The notes under the pieces are model-generated. The model saw only the letters and a list, made by a program, of their open reading frames with translations, was not told the DNA's origin and did not search any database. Below, in pieces: positions 52,159 to 64,000 of a stretch of DNA of 64,000 bases (position 1 is its first letter; the number at the start of each line of letters is the position of its first letter). The translations under genes were made by a program, and so were the position numbers. The stretch is from Paralvinella palmiformis (lineage: Eukaryota; Annelida; Polychaeta; Terebellida; Alvinellidae): assembly GCA_025642065.1 (NCBI GenBank), contig JAODUP010000468.1, positions 362,501 through 426,500 on the forward strand, written 5' to 3'.

Positions 52159-53709
52159 GTGATAAAGTGTCAAGATACCGATACAAAATGACACACACTT
52201 AAGAACGTATGTTTCTTCATGAAGAAGATGCCAGCCGGTTTTGGTTTATTAACAGCTACATCTATATTGCCATTATTCAAGCTGTAGTCTGTGGAATATA
52301 AAGAAACAAAACGAGGAGTAATGACCAATATAAATAATTGTAGCCTCAATATAAAATAATTAGTTTACTAAGATTAGAGTAAATTGATGAGCGGGAACTA
52401 ATTCTGAAATTACCAGCAACAATAGAGTTAGGGCTCTCTTATTAATAACTATGCCCCGTACAGCATTAATGTTATTGTTGTTTTCACCTGAGCTTACCAA
52501 TGCTATTTAGTCTTGCACAATTGATACATCTATCTCTATTTTTATCCAGACTTTCGGTCGATGTGTCGTAATCTAGATGTCACCTCGTTAGTCACTTAAT
52601 TGGATATTTCGATTTCAAAAACCTATCCGGATTTGATGCTTTCTGGATTCGTTACAATCGTCCGATGTTTGTAAAACCTCTTCTGGCCTTCAACTGCACT
52701 ACCATGTGACGTAAAAAGCACATCTGGTATACATAGACTAATGGTAAAATATGTGAAGGTTGTGTGCCATATACTCCTATGGGAGCCGCTAAATGTTAAG
52801 CTCAGCATAAGTAATGAGGGCGTGATCAGAATACTTCTTGGAAAGGTTAGTTGTCAGAGAAGTAGCGAAATAGACATAGAACATGTCTAATAATTACTAT
52901 TAATTTCTCTTCGAAGTTAGATTTTTAGATTGCCTATTTCCCTAAGTAAATAATTTTCTTTTTAATTATTCCTGGAATACCATAATATCGCCCAACGTAA
53001 TGTTTATATGAACAACTCTTGTCTTCTTCCAACTGCTTACATTATTTTTTGAACAAGGAATTTGAACGTAGATTTATTTTGCTTGGCTTATTATTCTGAG
53101 GACTGATTTGGTCCGACAACGTAAAATATCTCAGCCTGATGCAGGCAATACGATCGTCATGATACATATATAGAGCTAGCAATTGTAAACATTTGTCTTG
53201 TAAGTTCTCAGTCGATACGTATTAAAGGCGACCAGATCACTATTGGAACCTTGCACGGGCTGTCTCAACTCGGGTTGGTATGGACCTAATGGAACCTGCA
53301 CGGGTTGTCTGGCCGCGGGGCGGGGGGACCTATTTATGTGCGACTTCGAGAATGATAATTATTTTGATGGCCGGTTGCGGGCCCACGTAAAGGTCTTTGC
53401 GCGGTGGAATGCGAGCATATGAGTTAGATGTTTATATCAGCCTGCACTGTTGACAAATTAATTAATGTAATCTGATACAAAGTTTTTGGATTATCAATTT
53501 TGAAATATTTTCTATGAAACTGATAATTTTATTCAGTTGTACAGTATTCAGTTTGAGCAAGTCTGATATGAGTCATACCAAACAAAATCATACTTTTTCA
53601 TTGACTACTTAAAGGTTTATTTAGTAAATTACATTAAGATCAATTAACTGAACGAACATGAAAATCAGGTTTTGACACTAAATTCACGTGCTACCCATAA
53701 TCCGGTATA
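51421..53709. other. Non-coding stretch
   Basis: Possible upstream region of receptor 3. (ATG)n at about 52121-52159. Two imperfect copies of GGAACCTGCACGGG...TGTCT lie at about 53247 and 53292 next to a C+G-rich run. No exon recognised. Confidence 0.55.
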
Positions 53710-53719
53710 TTTTGTCCGT

Positions 53720-53920
53720 GATGATGATGATGGTGACATTGACTGATGTTTTACGGCCACTTCTGGGCACATGGCAGGCTAAATAGGCCGAGCGAGCTCC
53801 AAAGGTAATGAAGCGAAGTCAAAGATGAAACACTCTTCAGATATGCCCACGCCAAGATTCGAACTGGGGGGTAGTGATCTGTGATCCAACGCGCTACCAG
53901 TTGAACTACGGATGTGCCCC
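53720..53920 (-). mobile_element. SINE family A copy 6, full length
   Basis: Complete minus-strand copy: head starting GGGGCACATCCGTAGTTCAA, box B GTTCGAATCTT, body, GGCCGTAAAACATCAGTCAA and an ATC tail. TTTTGTCCGT (53710-53719) and TTTTGTACGT (53921-53930) form a 10-bp target duplication with one mismatch. Confidence 0.9.
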
Positions 53921-54122
53921 TTTTGTACGTAAAAATGGCATATAGGGTCGAATCTGATTTAACTTGTCACTTCCCACGGGATTTTAGTCGCAATAGTGAA
54001 TTGGATTGAAATCATTGAGGTTAGTATCTATTAAATACATATTTATCTGTATGTAGGTCCTATGCGTGTGGGTAACACAGATGCTAATATACAGTATATG
54101 TGATAAAACTGATGGATGCTTA

Positions 54123-54262
54123 TTTTTATTAAATGTTCTAGATTTACGGCTACATTGTAGATATGGTACGTTAACTGGGCGGAACGACTGCCAAAAGTAA
54201 CTGAACGAAGTGAGGGATGAAGCATCCTCCAGGTATAGCATGGATGGGGAGAGAACTCATGT
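54123..54262 (-). mobile_element. SINE family A copy, degenerate
   Basis: TTTACGGCTACATT, GTACGTTAACTGGGC and GTGAGGGATGAAGCATCCTC follow the family order. The head is mutated beyond box recognition. Confidence 0.7.
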
Positions 54263-54302
54263 GCTAGAAGTTTATGGTTAGTGGTGGTATTTGTTTAGAA
54301 TT

Positions 54303-54415
54303 AATCAACGTGGTGAAGCAATAAATTTAATTACAGACCATACGCGCCTGACTCACTTGAGTTATCAAGCCACGTAAAATAACTGCCATTTCAGCCATTG
54401 TTATTATATTATATA
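54303..54415 (+). repeat. 3' part of the composite repeat seen at 3.7 kb
   Basis: ACGTGGTGAAGCAATAAATT through CCATTTCAGCCATTGTTATT parallels 3722-3835. It lacks the tRNA-like head, so it is a 5'-truncated or old copy. Confidence 0.5.
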
Positions 54416-54872
54416 TACATATATCCTAGTCAATATTATTATGGGTCTAGTACAAATAACCACTTATGGACAGTAATTCTAAAGATAAATTAGCATTCCA
54501 ACAATATTTGTTAAAATAAACCGATAAGTTCTTTTTGTCGTGTGTGTCTACATACCAAGTAAATTTAGATATTGGATATAATTATCATAACGTACCAATG
54601 GTAAAATATTTACTAATTGACAAACATATCGAAACATTATGATAAGGGACGGTCAGTCATTTCGTAATATGCTCTGTCCGTCTCATTCCATACCTCTTCA
54701 CTTCCCCCCCCCCTCTCTCTCTCTCATTGGGTGGAATTGATCAAATTTGCAAAAGTACTTTCAAAATGAGAAGATAATCTCGTTAAAGACTTTAATGTTA
54801 TGGTATATTGTTGGTCATATAGCTAACAGGGTAAGTAATAAGCAAGCTAAAACCGATAATCGTCATCTCTCA

Positions 54873-54876
<4 letters not shown>

Positions 54877-54959
<83 letters not shown>

Positions 54960-54964
54960 CATAT

Positions 54965-55038
<74 letters not shown>
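54877..55038 (+). repeat. Compound (CT)n(TA)n(AC)n(AT)n array
   Basis: CT (about 54877-54914), TA (about 54918-54956), AC (about 54970-54994) and AT (about 54995-55038) in succession. Confidence 0.95.
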
Positions 55039-55040
<2 letters not shown>

Positions 55041-56225
55041 TTATGAAATTAGCAATGACTTAATCGAGTCAACATTACGCATACTTCTGTTTACTCAAAT
55101 GATGTTACGCCTCATATAGCGTCATGTTGTAAGATTTATCTGAAACTGACAAACATCAGGTTGCATGTTGGTCTTTTAGCAGTAAACAATAAAATACATT
55201 ATACAATTATAACTTGATAACTAAAGATCGCTAAAACCATATAACAAATTTATACAGTTTTAACAAGAGAATATAAATATTACATTTACGTCGTTTTGGA
55301 TGAATGTGCCGCACTTAACGCCCATAGTTCACATAGTGACTGATATAAAGTTACCGTTGTCTTCGACAATTCTTCAAATATTACTTACACGTGCAATTGG
55401 AATTATGGTTATTTCGTTGTGTTGGGGTTTTGAGGGAATGTTTTGACTTCAATTTGAAATGAACATGGAACAGTCATCCATTAATTACTGAAAGTCAAAA
55501 GAAATAAATACACTCCACAGACACATTATCCACCGATCGGATATTTAAATGCAGTACATTAGTATGTGATCCGATGTTATGATATTTTCCATTAGATAAA
55601 GAGAACATTTAAATAAACAAATGACAACACTTCGATCATAATTCTGAATAATATATTTTGTTACAGGAAAAAACATATTGTTTCTATATTATATATAATA
55701 TGTAATAATACAATACGCGAATCACTTATCTATTTTGAAGTTTCGTGTACACACTGATAAAAGGACATCGGCAGGTGTATCTGTTATCCATATTATCCGA
55801 TAAGGACACAGTGCTTAAAAGTTAATATTAACGGTGTTGGATATAAATGGCTCAGGTGCAATTAAGATAAAATACCCTTTCGAAAAGCATTTAATCCATA
55901 ATACATGAAGCTATATTATTTAAGGTGTCGTTTCAGATGCAATTATAACATTTAGAAGAAAAAACAAATATATGAAATAAATGTATTTGCAATTATTTTT
56001 GCTAGCTATAGTATAAATATAATTACCATGGACATATTAGCTAAGCCAGTATCTGTGAGACATTCAGAATTAGAGCCGATTGTAAAAGCATAGAAGTATT
56101 TGAAATATAAAGTGCATTTAGTATATCAAGCGAGTGATCTTCGGGTGACTATGTTGAGGTTAAGAAAATGGATATATATATATCCATTGTCTCAACCTCA
56201 ACATATATGACTACCTACCTACTAC

Positions 56226-56250
56226 ATACATACATACATACATACATACA

Positions 56251-56286
<36 letters not shown>

Positions 56287-56397
56287 TATATATGCCTACC
56301 TGACTACCTACTTACATACATACATACATGCATGCACACATACTTACCTACACACACACACAGGCGCGCGCGCACGCACACACACACACACACACAC

Positions 56398-56438
<41 letters not shown>

Positions 56439-56441
56439 CAC

Positions 56442-56502
<61 letters not shown>
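56226..56502 (+). repeat. Compound (CATA)n(CA)n(TA)n array
   Basis: CATA tetramers (about 56226-56280), CA-rich DNA with a GCGCGC interruption (about 56351-56438) and TA (about 56444-56501). Confidence 0.95.
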
Positions 56503-56504
<2 letters not shown>

Positions 56505-57778
56505 TATATACATTTATACATACACGCATACAGCATGCATGCATAGATATATAGATGCATAAATACATACGTAACACATTACAATATAATATTCGCAATA
56601 ACAATGACGGCTGTAATTGTCAAGTGTCCAATTATATTTACTTACTCTCGAGAAAAAGAAAGAAAAACTAAAAAACGATATTTGTCTACACAATTTAAAA
56701 TATACATATATACAGTTATTGTTTTATAGTACTCTGGTTTATAATATTTAATACAAAGCAGTACTTAGCTACTTAATTACATTATGTGTATACTACTAAC
56801 ATTAACAACATATGTAACATATTTTACATTATTTACCGGCAATGCTATGACGATTCAGAAGTTGTTCGTGTTGAGATACCTAAATATAGACTGATCGATC
56901 TAAATTATTATCGACAAACACAGGCACGGATACTTCAAATTAAATATATATCGGTAAAACAGTTCACAAATCAATACCAGTTTTCTCTCTGTTCAGTTAT
57001 TTTCCTAAGAAGAAGCTTCCGAGTGAAAACCAGAACTTTGGCCAAATAAGACAATTGTTTACTCGTCTCTCATAATTGGAAAACAACAGAGGCAATATAT
57101 AACATCAGGTGCTATTTTTGAAACATCCATTGCTGCAAAGTGTGAGTTAAATTCTTTAAATTATATTGCAATCTACGAGCTTTTGATCATTACCTTTTCT
57201 ATATCCGTGCTACTTATATGTTAGAAGGTGTTTAAAATACTAATCAATTTATTTTATTTAAAAAATGTCCATATGAAATAATATTCCAATGATAATAACA
57301 ACAACAGAAATAAAAATAATAATAATAGCAATAATAATATTTAGCTTGTATTGTTTTAAGGCGTTTAATTTTTAAAACATAAAGAAAACATGTTCTAAGC
57401 TCATATAGCACAAAACATTTTATACAAAATACACTGATTCATATATTACAAATAGTCTAATTTAAATAAGTGGGTCTTAATAACCTGATAAACTATTTCT
57501 TTATTTCCTGGAAGTTTAATACGATTTGGCAAATTAGTCTGGGATCTTATGTCAGGAAAGATTATTCTCACCACATGGTATATATCAATTATAATTGCAA
57601 TTTGGAATCTGCATTAACATTCTTGACCCCTTAAACTGAGTTATTTTGTTTAAACTAAACCATCACAAATGCAGATCATTCATATAAATACAAATTAGAA
57701 TATTTATAAATACATGAGATATAATACTGGATTGTCTAATTATCATCATCATCATCATTATCATCATCATCATCATCA

Positions 57779-58275
57779 CAGTTCTGTTCTTCCACGGAAA
57801 GTAGTACGACCAGTTTGGTTACCGGCTTTCGGAGTTTCGAAATTGTTTGTGTTTTCAACATAACACTTCGGACAAATCTGGGTTCGGCGAAGATAACACA
57901 ACCATCGTCCAGCTATTCTTTGGGAGTATTCTCATCTTCCACTAAGACAATATCTCCAACTATTAGATTTCTTTTCGGCTAATTCCATTGTGTTCTTTCT
58001 TGGAGCATTAGGAGATATTCGCTTTTCCAGCGGGGCCAGAACAAGTTGGCTAAGTATTATATTTTGCGCCAGCGTCGTTCTATGTACAAATCGTTTCGCT
58101 GAAATTCTCCAGGGAGAGGCATGACCACGCTAGTTTTCATGGTCAGTAAGTCGTTTGATGTAAGTGGATTCTTATCATCAGGGTCACTGGATACGAATGT
58201 TAACGGTCTGGAGTTGACAATGGCTTCCACTTCACAAAGTAATGTGCGAAATAATTCGTCATCTCATGACTCTTT
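57779..58275 (-). pseudogene. BEL/Pao-type retroelement integrase C-terminus, broken
   Basis: One minus-strand frame shows, in order, DDELFRTLLCEVEAIVNSRP, an ERRW segment, YLANLFWPRW, GDIVLVEDENTPKE and RKPVTKLVVLL. This is the end of the integrase core followed by the C-terminal part known from BEL/Pao elements. Three in-frame stops (near 58050, 57980 and 57935) and no other pol or LTR sequence nearby show a dead remnant. It ends against an ATC microsatellite (57738-57779) on one side and unrelated DNA on the other. Confidence 0.88.
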
Positions 58276-58371
58276 TTTTCTGTCTTATGACTTCAGCTTT
58301 TTAATGTGAAGGACACAAACACAACGCCTAAGCTCACGAAGCACAAACACATCTGTATGCATAAATATATT

Positions 58372-58372
<1 letters not shown>

Positions 58373-58426
<54 letters not shown>
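58373..58426 (+). repeat. (TA)n microsatellite
   Basis: Pure TA tract between the BEL/Pao remnant and the next LINE remnant. Confidence 0.95.
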
Positions 58427-58429
<3 letters not shown>

Positions 58430-58489
58430 GCCTGTGTCCTATGTTTCGAAGGATTCTTCTGTATATATTGCTGTGTGGCTTTTAGTACC

Positions 58490-58740
58490 GTAAAAAGTGG
58501 ACAGAACTCAGATGGGAGCAATGTTGCCGTCCCACTCAGTACTTTGTATGTGTGAAACAGGATCTTGTACAGTAATTTAAAACGTACATGATGTCAGTTC
58601 AGTAAGAAATAAACTGGTGTTATATGTTCCCTTTTTGCGTGTACGTGTCACCAGTCGTGCAGGACCATTCTGCACTCAATGTAGGCGGTTGTCAGGGAGA
58701 GGGGTATATTATATAAGAATGAGTCACATAGTGCAGTATG
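58490..58740 (-). pseudogene. LINE reverse-transcriptase C-terminal fragment, minus strand
   Basis: KREHITPVYFLLN, a stop, then HHVRFKLLYKILFHTYKVLS in one frame reproduces the ITPV...HWLPV..R..FKLL...YK.L.G segment at the end of CR1/L2-like LINE proteins. At least two stops. It could be the continuation of the minus-strand LINE at 59.4-61.4 kb, split by the plus-strand LINE insertion between them. Confidence 0.72.
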
Positions 58741-58814
58741 ATTGTTGTTAAATATTTTGAGTTCATGTTTTACGTATATGTATATATTAAGTATATTAAG
58801 TAAATATATTATAT

Positions 58815-58817
58815 TAA

Positions 58818-58856
<39 letters not shown>

Positions 58857-59432
58857 ATATGGCATATCTGATTATAACATTAATCGCCTTCAGCGAATTC
58901 AGAATAGTGCAGCTCGCATTGTAATAAATACTAGAAAATATGATCATATTACCCCAATTCTTCAAAAACTACATTGGCTACCTGTTAGACAGCGTATCCA
59001 TTTTAAGATTCTGTTAATAACATATAAATCTATTAATGATATGGCGCCAGAATACCTGTGTGAACTGGTTTCCATTAGAAAGTCATCCCGAAAACTCAGG
59101 TCATCCAGTCAGATACTATTGCAGGTGCCAGTGTCTCGGCTCAAGTCATATGGTGATTGTGCATTTAGTGTTGCAGCCCCCACTTTGTGGAATAAGTTGC
59201 CGGCAAATATTAGAAATTCGTCGTCTCTTGTAAATTTTAAGTCTCTTCTAAAAACACACCTATTAAGGTCGCTTTCACAGATAAATAATTATTATCTTTT
59301 AAATCATTACAGGGTTTTTACAGACATTATTTGGTGTATTATTAAATTACATATTATTTGTACAGCGCCTTTGAATGGCTCCTGCTGGTAAGGGCGCTTT
59401 ATTAAATATACATTATTATTATTATTATTATT
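58815..59432 (+). mobile_element. LINE 3' fragment (CR1/L2-like) with ATT tail
   Basis: The open frame from 58852 to 59391 includes NRLQRIQNSAARIV, YDHITPILQKLHWLPV, a SIRKSSRKLRSSSQILLQVP stretch, AAPTLWNKLPANIR and FKSLLKTHL, the end of a LINE reverse transcriptase. The 3' UTR ends GTAAGGGCGCTTTATTAAAT with (ATT)n. It is open throughout, hence younger than the copy at 40.84 kb, with which it shares long near-identical stretches. It is 5'-truncated next to an (AT)n tract (58818-58852). Confidence 0.9.
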
Positions 59433-59436
59433 TATG

Positions 59437-61400
59437 CAGTCGGGAAATAACAAGGACTTCAACTGAAGTCTTATTTATAGAATTCACTTGCTTCTTCATT
59501 CCTAGGGTATTATCCAAAATAAGGCCAGATCTTGTACAGACATGGACGAATATATTACGGAATCGTTCCCTTAATGTGAAGATTCTCAGTTTTCTTCACA
59601 TGTTGCTTGGATGAGAAAACATTGAATTCAGTATCGGATGATCGATTACATCAAACTTTGCAGAGAAATTAAGCATAATTAATGCAGTCATGAGTTCTTC
59701 AACAAGGGCCTCAGCAAAGTTAATGTGCCATTTCAAAAGAACAGTTTCCGTTGATTAATCTCTACGTAAACAGACTGAACGGTGATAAAAGTCACTGTGC
59801 CGTACGTGTTCTTCTCTACGACTTGCCAATACCTTTCAATAAGTTAGGAGATGAAAGGAATGTTATAAATACGACAAACATTATTCGGGTTAATGATGGA
59901 TGTTTCAAATACAACGGCTTCACTAACTCATCCATTGACCTATTGATAATGGCTGTTATCGGTGGAAGATGTTGATCCATACATTTCATGGTAATTATAA
60001 TTTTGGATCTCAACTTCAGAAGCTGGTCGAAATATTTCTAATGTTTTCCCAATAAACATAATATCCGCATCTGTGGATATACTGCAGGTGTTATTTGGTG
60101 GACTGAGAAATAATCTGTTTCCTGATGATTACTTTTTTCCTCATGAAGAACTTGTTGAACTTTACTGCCAGTTCCTAGACAATTTGCGAAGTTGCTTTTG
60201 ATCGTTGCCATATTTCTCTATCTTTGTGGAATGGGAAAACTTCGAATAGTAGTATACTCCATTTTATACGGAGATCCCTGTATGTTCCAAAATGCACTGT
60301 TAGTAAGGTTCGGCTTCAGCTTCTCTGCTTTCTTCTGAATTGTCCTAGCAGAGCTAACCTTATTAGAGTACAAAGAGGATTCTGGTCTCAGGTGATTGTT
60401 TTTAACAAGAGAGAGCAGGGTGATCAATGCTTCTTTGGACAAATTTGCTATATACTTCTAACAGTTCATCAACTGATCCCAAGCATTTACTCAGGTGTTG
60501 AATTGACTGTAAATCCTCCATAAAGTTTTGGCATTTATGCCACGGTACTTTCGGCAAGCGATCTTTCACGTATCCTAGATGCCTGTTCACATTACCAAAG
60601 AACTATACAGAGAGATGATCACCGAAAGACGTACCTTTGTTGCTACTGAAACAAGGGTTACATACAGAAAGATTTCTTACTATGATGTAGTTCGATTCTT
60701 TAGAGACGACCAAATCTAGTCAGACTTGTTATCCACATAAACAATGAATGTAAATCACCAGTTATTATAACACCATAAGGATTTGCTAAAGCCTTTTATG
60801 AGGAAAATTGTAAACTCATAACCAACTCATTTATGTTGAACTTATCAGTGTCCGATACAAGCTACGTTTCAGTAAGCGCTAAAATATCAAAAGTAGGCAT
60901 GGGTATGAGTTTTTCCTGAAAGATTTAAAACTCAGAAAAAATACCGGTAAAGGTACCCCACCCTTCTGATCATCATATAAGAAGTCTATCACATACAGAT
61001 TGCGAACATTACTATTCCTTGGTAAAACTCTAGCTTTTCTACGACGAAGACGGACAAAAACTTTAATAGATTTAGATCTAAATTTGGATGACGACGTATT
61101 AACATTTGAATTAACATTACGGAAAACTTTCGTCGCCTAACTGCCAGTTAAATAAATACGAGTTTTGGTATTTACTACAGGATTATTGTGATTATCACTT
61201 ACCTTGTGGCTGACATCAATTAATCTATTACGTTTACTATATCTAATTAACTTTCTATCAGCCGGGCTCCCTGGCTTGTGGGACGACGCAGGTGTTGGAA
61301 ATGTGGTTTTCTCATCACATTTGGATCCTGTGTTTTTACACCTTAACTCTGTACAGTTATTTGCCCCAGTCACGGCTGACTGCCCTCAAAAACCCTCCAA
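59437..61400 (-). pseudogene. Decayed CR1/L2-like LINE: endonuclease and reverse transcriptase
   Basis: Reading the minus strand downward, typical blocks appear in order but in changing frames. They are a basic SIKVFVRLRRRKARVLPR segment (about 61020-61080); endonuclease FDILALTET (about 60860) and GVIITGD (about 60745); the linker VDELLEVYSKF and LRPESSLYSNKVSSART (about 60340-60460); then reverse transcriptase LPPITAIINRSMDE (about 59930-59980), NIPFIS...LIER (about 59840) and STETVLLKWHI...FDVIDH (about 59640-59755). Many stops and frameshifts show it is dead. The polymerase stops before its catalytic FADD-type motif, where the plus-strand LINE copy begins. Confidence 0.82.
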
Positions 61401-63836
61401 TGTCTCACAGAAGAATACTGATCAAATGAAAAATAACTGAAAGTCAAAACTTCACATTCAGCTGCAGATAAATGTTTTATAAACGTTCATGTACCATTCT
61501 GTAGATTTGTGAAGCTAGATCTAACACCCAAACCGCATAAAACAACATTCAAGAGGAGAGTACTTCGCGAAGCCACCGTGTAATCACAGCCCTATCCGAA
61601 GTATACGGTAATTCATTGCCATGAATTGTAATTCGGACAAAACCTTCGTCAAGAGTACAAATGCCATATATACGTACATATATGTACATCCAAGGTTTTA
61701 TTCTCGCAGTGGAGTAAATAGCAATTCAGTAACACTGACTACATATAATTACATTTCATTGTGACTTCATATAGCATGGGGATGATACTATTTCCATGTC
61801 ATCAGTACATAAATTAAAAAGCAAAAAAAGAACGACATGCATGAACGCATACTGGTCTAAGAACAACGTAGCAGACATAGCTTCTGTTAAACTTCAAATT
61901 ATTCACGAAAACATTTCCCTACAAGGAGAGTTTAGTTAGACAATGCAGTCGTTCCCTGTTTTGAGTCAAGTAGCAGCTTTATCTAAAAATGGCAGTTGCA
62001 ATGAAAGATATATTTCATCAAATGGTTTGAAATATAAAGAGAATTATGATTTAAAGCCATCTTTATTTTGGGGAAGATTATTTGTGACTTGTCAGACTCT
62101 AACCTAATATATTATTTGCTCGGATATTGTATTATAAATCAATGAAATTGAAAGGTAGGAATAAACCAAAGTTTACTTAGTTTGGACGCCGGTGGCAGAA
62201 AGAAGCACGGTTATCGTCAGATTATTGCCATACAACCTACCCGTGAACAAAATGTCAAATAAGTAAACACGAATGAACCAAAGGTACTGGACATTGCTTG
62301 TAATTCGATGAGGAATGACAAGAAATACACTCAACCAAACTAGCAATCAGATACAGTACGGGTGGTCGAACATAAACGACGAAACTGTCATTGACAATTG
62401 TGTACAGGTAGACAATAAGCTGTACACGCTCAATAGCTACGATATGAATTATCCAACAAAATACACCGAAAGTTCTAAGGTAATGTATTAGGAATATATT
62501 CAGATACAGATGAACAAGTTCAATTGTGTCACGATCCAGCATCTGGTAGCACACGAACTACACCCTCAAGTAGCGAGTAATCAGCCTATCCATTAGACAG
62601 TTAAGCACTTGCCTATTTAGTCGGCGTAATGAGTTCATTTACATAGTGATTGCCTTCCCATGGTGTATGTCATGAAAGTATGTTGAGCTGTTCACTCGTT
62701 TCCTCTCCGCTCCAACCTCAACTACACTAATCAAATGTATATTTCCACTTTTGATTGCATTCATGCAAGAGCAAGGAACCTCGGAAGTTTAAAGTACTTA
62801 TATTTTAAAGCATTAGGAATATATATAAAACAATAGCCCTTGTTGTGTTTCGTCTGAAAGAACGTGGCAGAATGGTTCACTTTCTAGAGTGTTGTTAGCG
62901 GCTTATGTCGTGCTTAGCCAGGAATGCAGGTAGAGAGAGTAACGTCAACATTTACTCACCAGCATCGTAAATTTGTCATACACTACAGTATTCTCTGATC
63001 TCTGCATCGTGTAAGCCAATACTTACATAACCAGAAAGTGGTGCTGCTACCGTGAATCATTCTGTCCAAGTTAATGGTTTGTGTGACAAAATACCATCAG
63101 TTAATTGAGATCCCTTCGCAAACCACTAATACGATCAAGAGTAGAGGAACTCTTCTATGTCCATCTGAGGATGTATTTCACGTTTTATGATGTTCAGTTC
63201 ATTTCGGAATGGCATGACGTCTGGGAATTATTCATTACTTCTTCCTTCGTTGTTATTATTATTATTTCTTCTTGTAGGACTGGGGGTGGGGTGTGCCTTT
63301 TCAATGTATCTCATAACACAAATAATAGATCATCCATAGGTAACACAGGAGGAGGCCTGTAGCTTAATTATTTTAATAGACTAATTTCTAACAAAATCGA
63401 TGCTTGTGTCATGTCGGGAATGCGTGAAAATAACCTTTCTTGTTTGTATTATTTTCTAATATGCTGAAGAGCCCAATAACTTCAAATATATTATTTGGTT
63501 GTTGGTTTCGAATTTTACATAAACATTATTATATAATCGGCTTTGAACTAAATGTTTATGTCATAATAAGCATTGACCCCAGGTAGTTTAATTTGGCTTT
63601 TTCACGTAATTTCATAATATTAAGTACATTGTTTCGTTCAATACTTCTGTCAGAACCTTCTGTAAACTTATGGTTTGGTTGATCTTTATATTTGAAAATG
63701 AACGTTTGAAGACGGATAAACGTTTAAACAATGGAACTATTTAAATTTATTTTACTAACCCGTTACAAATCACAGTCTAGGCATATAAAATATGTTTTAG
63801 ATTGTTGTAGACATTTCTTTATCAAAATAAACAAAC
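61401..63836. other. Non-coding stretch
   Basis: No gene recognised. A hydrophobic minus-strand frame (62255-62554) has no family resemblance I can name. Confidence 0.55.
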
Positions 63837-63869
63837 TCACACATACACACACACACACGCACACACACG

Positions 63870-63929
<60 letters not shown>

Positions 63930-63938
63930 CGTGCGTGC

Positions 63939-64000
<62 letters not shown>
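63837..64000 (+). repeat. Compound (AC)n(AT)n(GT)n(AT)n(GT)n array, runs off the window
   Basis: AC with CGCAC interruptions, AT, GT with GCGTGC interruptions, AT and GT again. The first AC and GT arms are complementary around the central AT tract. Confidence 0.95.

Larger units (their letters stand above)
54416..57737. other. Non-coding stretch
   Basis: AT-rich with the two compound arrays listed separately. Nothing gene-like seen, apart from short unsupported frames near 56786-57049. Confidence 0.6.

Noticed and set aside
58815..61400. Twin-priming inversion of a single LINE
   Set aside because: In such insertions the inverted 5' part precedes the sense 3' part; here the minus-strand part follows the plus-strand ATT tail.
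62255..62554. Hydrophobic 99-codon minus-strand frame
   Set aside because: AT-rich codons give apparent membrane segments; no receptor motifs.

Overview
The window is AT-rich animal DNA, crowded with microsatellites and retrotransposon debris, and has only three clear protein-coding genes. The genes are three single-exon rhodopsin-class receptors resembling protostome FMRFamide receptors. Around them lie CR1/L2-like, RTE-like and BEL/Pao-like retroelement fragments, a hAT-like terminus and tRNA-derived SINEs. This fits an invertebrate genome; a mollusc or other lophotrochozoan is my best inference, but the sequence does not fix the species.

Layout. 1-11 kb: non-coding DNA with simple repeats, a composite tRNA-headed repeat (3.5 kb), a 210-bp-period CTA repeat (5.2 kb), two oppositely oriented SINE copies (7.4-7.95 kb) and a diverged dispersed repeat pair (9.1 and 9.9 kb). 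11.1-12.7 kb: receptor 1 on the + strand, with a TATA box about 310 bp upstream. 13-21 kb: microsatellites, a 437-bp tandem duplication carrying a 250-bp GA tract, and a 155-bp tandem repeat. 21.9-23.2 kb: receptor 2 on the - strand, bracketed by two outward-facing hAT-like terminal sequences. 23.5-38 kb: mostly non-coding, with SINE copies, a duplicated 150-bp repeat (31.2 and 32.1 kb) and one uncertain exon candidate (33.7 kb). 38.3-38.9 kb: a 520-nt stretch with no G on the + strand. 40.8-43.7 kb: LINE remnants and trinucleotide repeats. 45.6-46.2 kb: a tRNA-like head, a foldback and a SINE. 50.3-51.4 kb: receptor 3 on the - strand. 53.7-54.4 kb: further SINE pieces. 57.7-61.4 kb: a cluster of decayed BEL/Pao and LINE fragments. 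61.4-64 kb: unannotated DNA ending in an inverted AC/AT/GT compound repeat.

The receptors are paralogues with different N-termini, second extracellular loops and tails, so they probably sense related but not identical ligands and couple to G proteins at the plasma membrane. The most notable signal is that about 300 bp spanning TM2 to TM4 is nearly identical at DNA level in all three, while flanking coding sequence is only about 65-88% identical. That pattern suggests recent gene conversion between paralogues in opposite orientation. The second robust result is a SINE family with an ATC-type tail whose copies carry visible target-site duplications. All identity figures were counted by eye.
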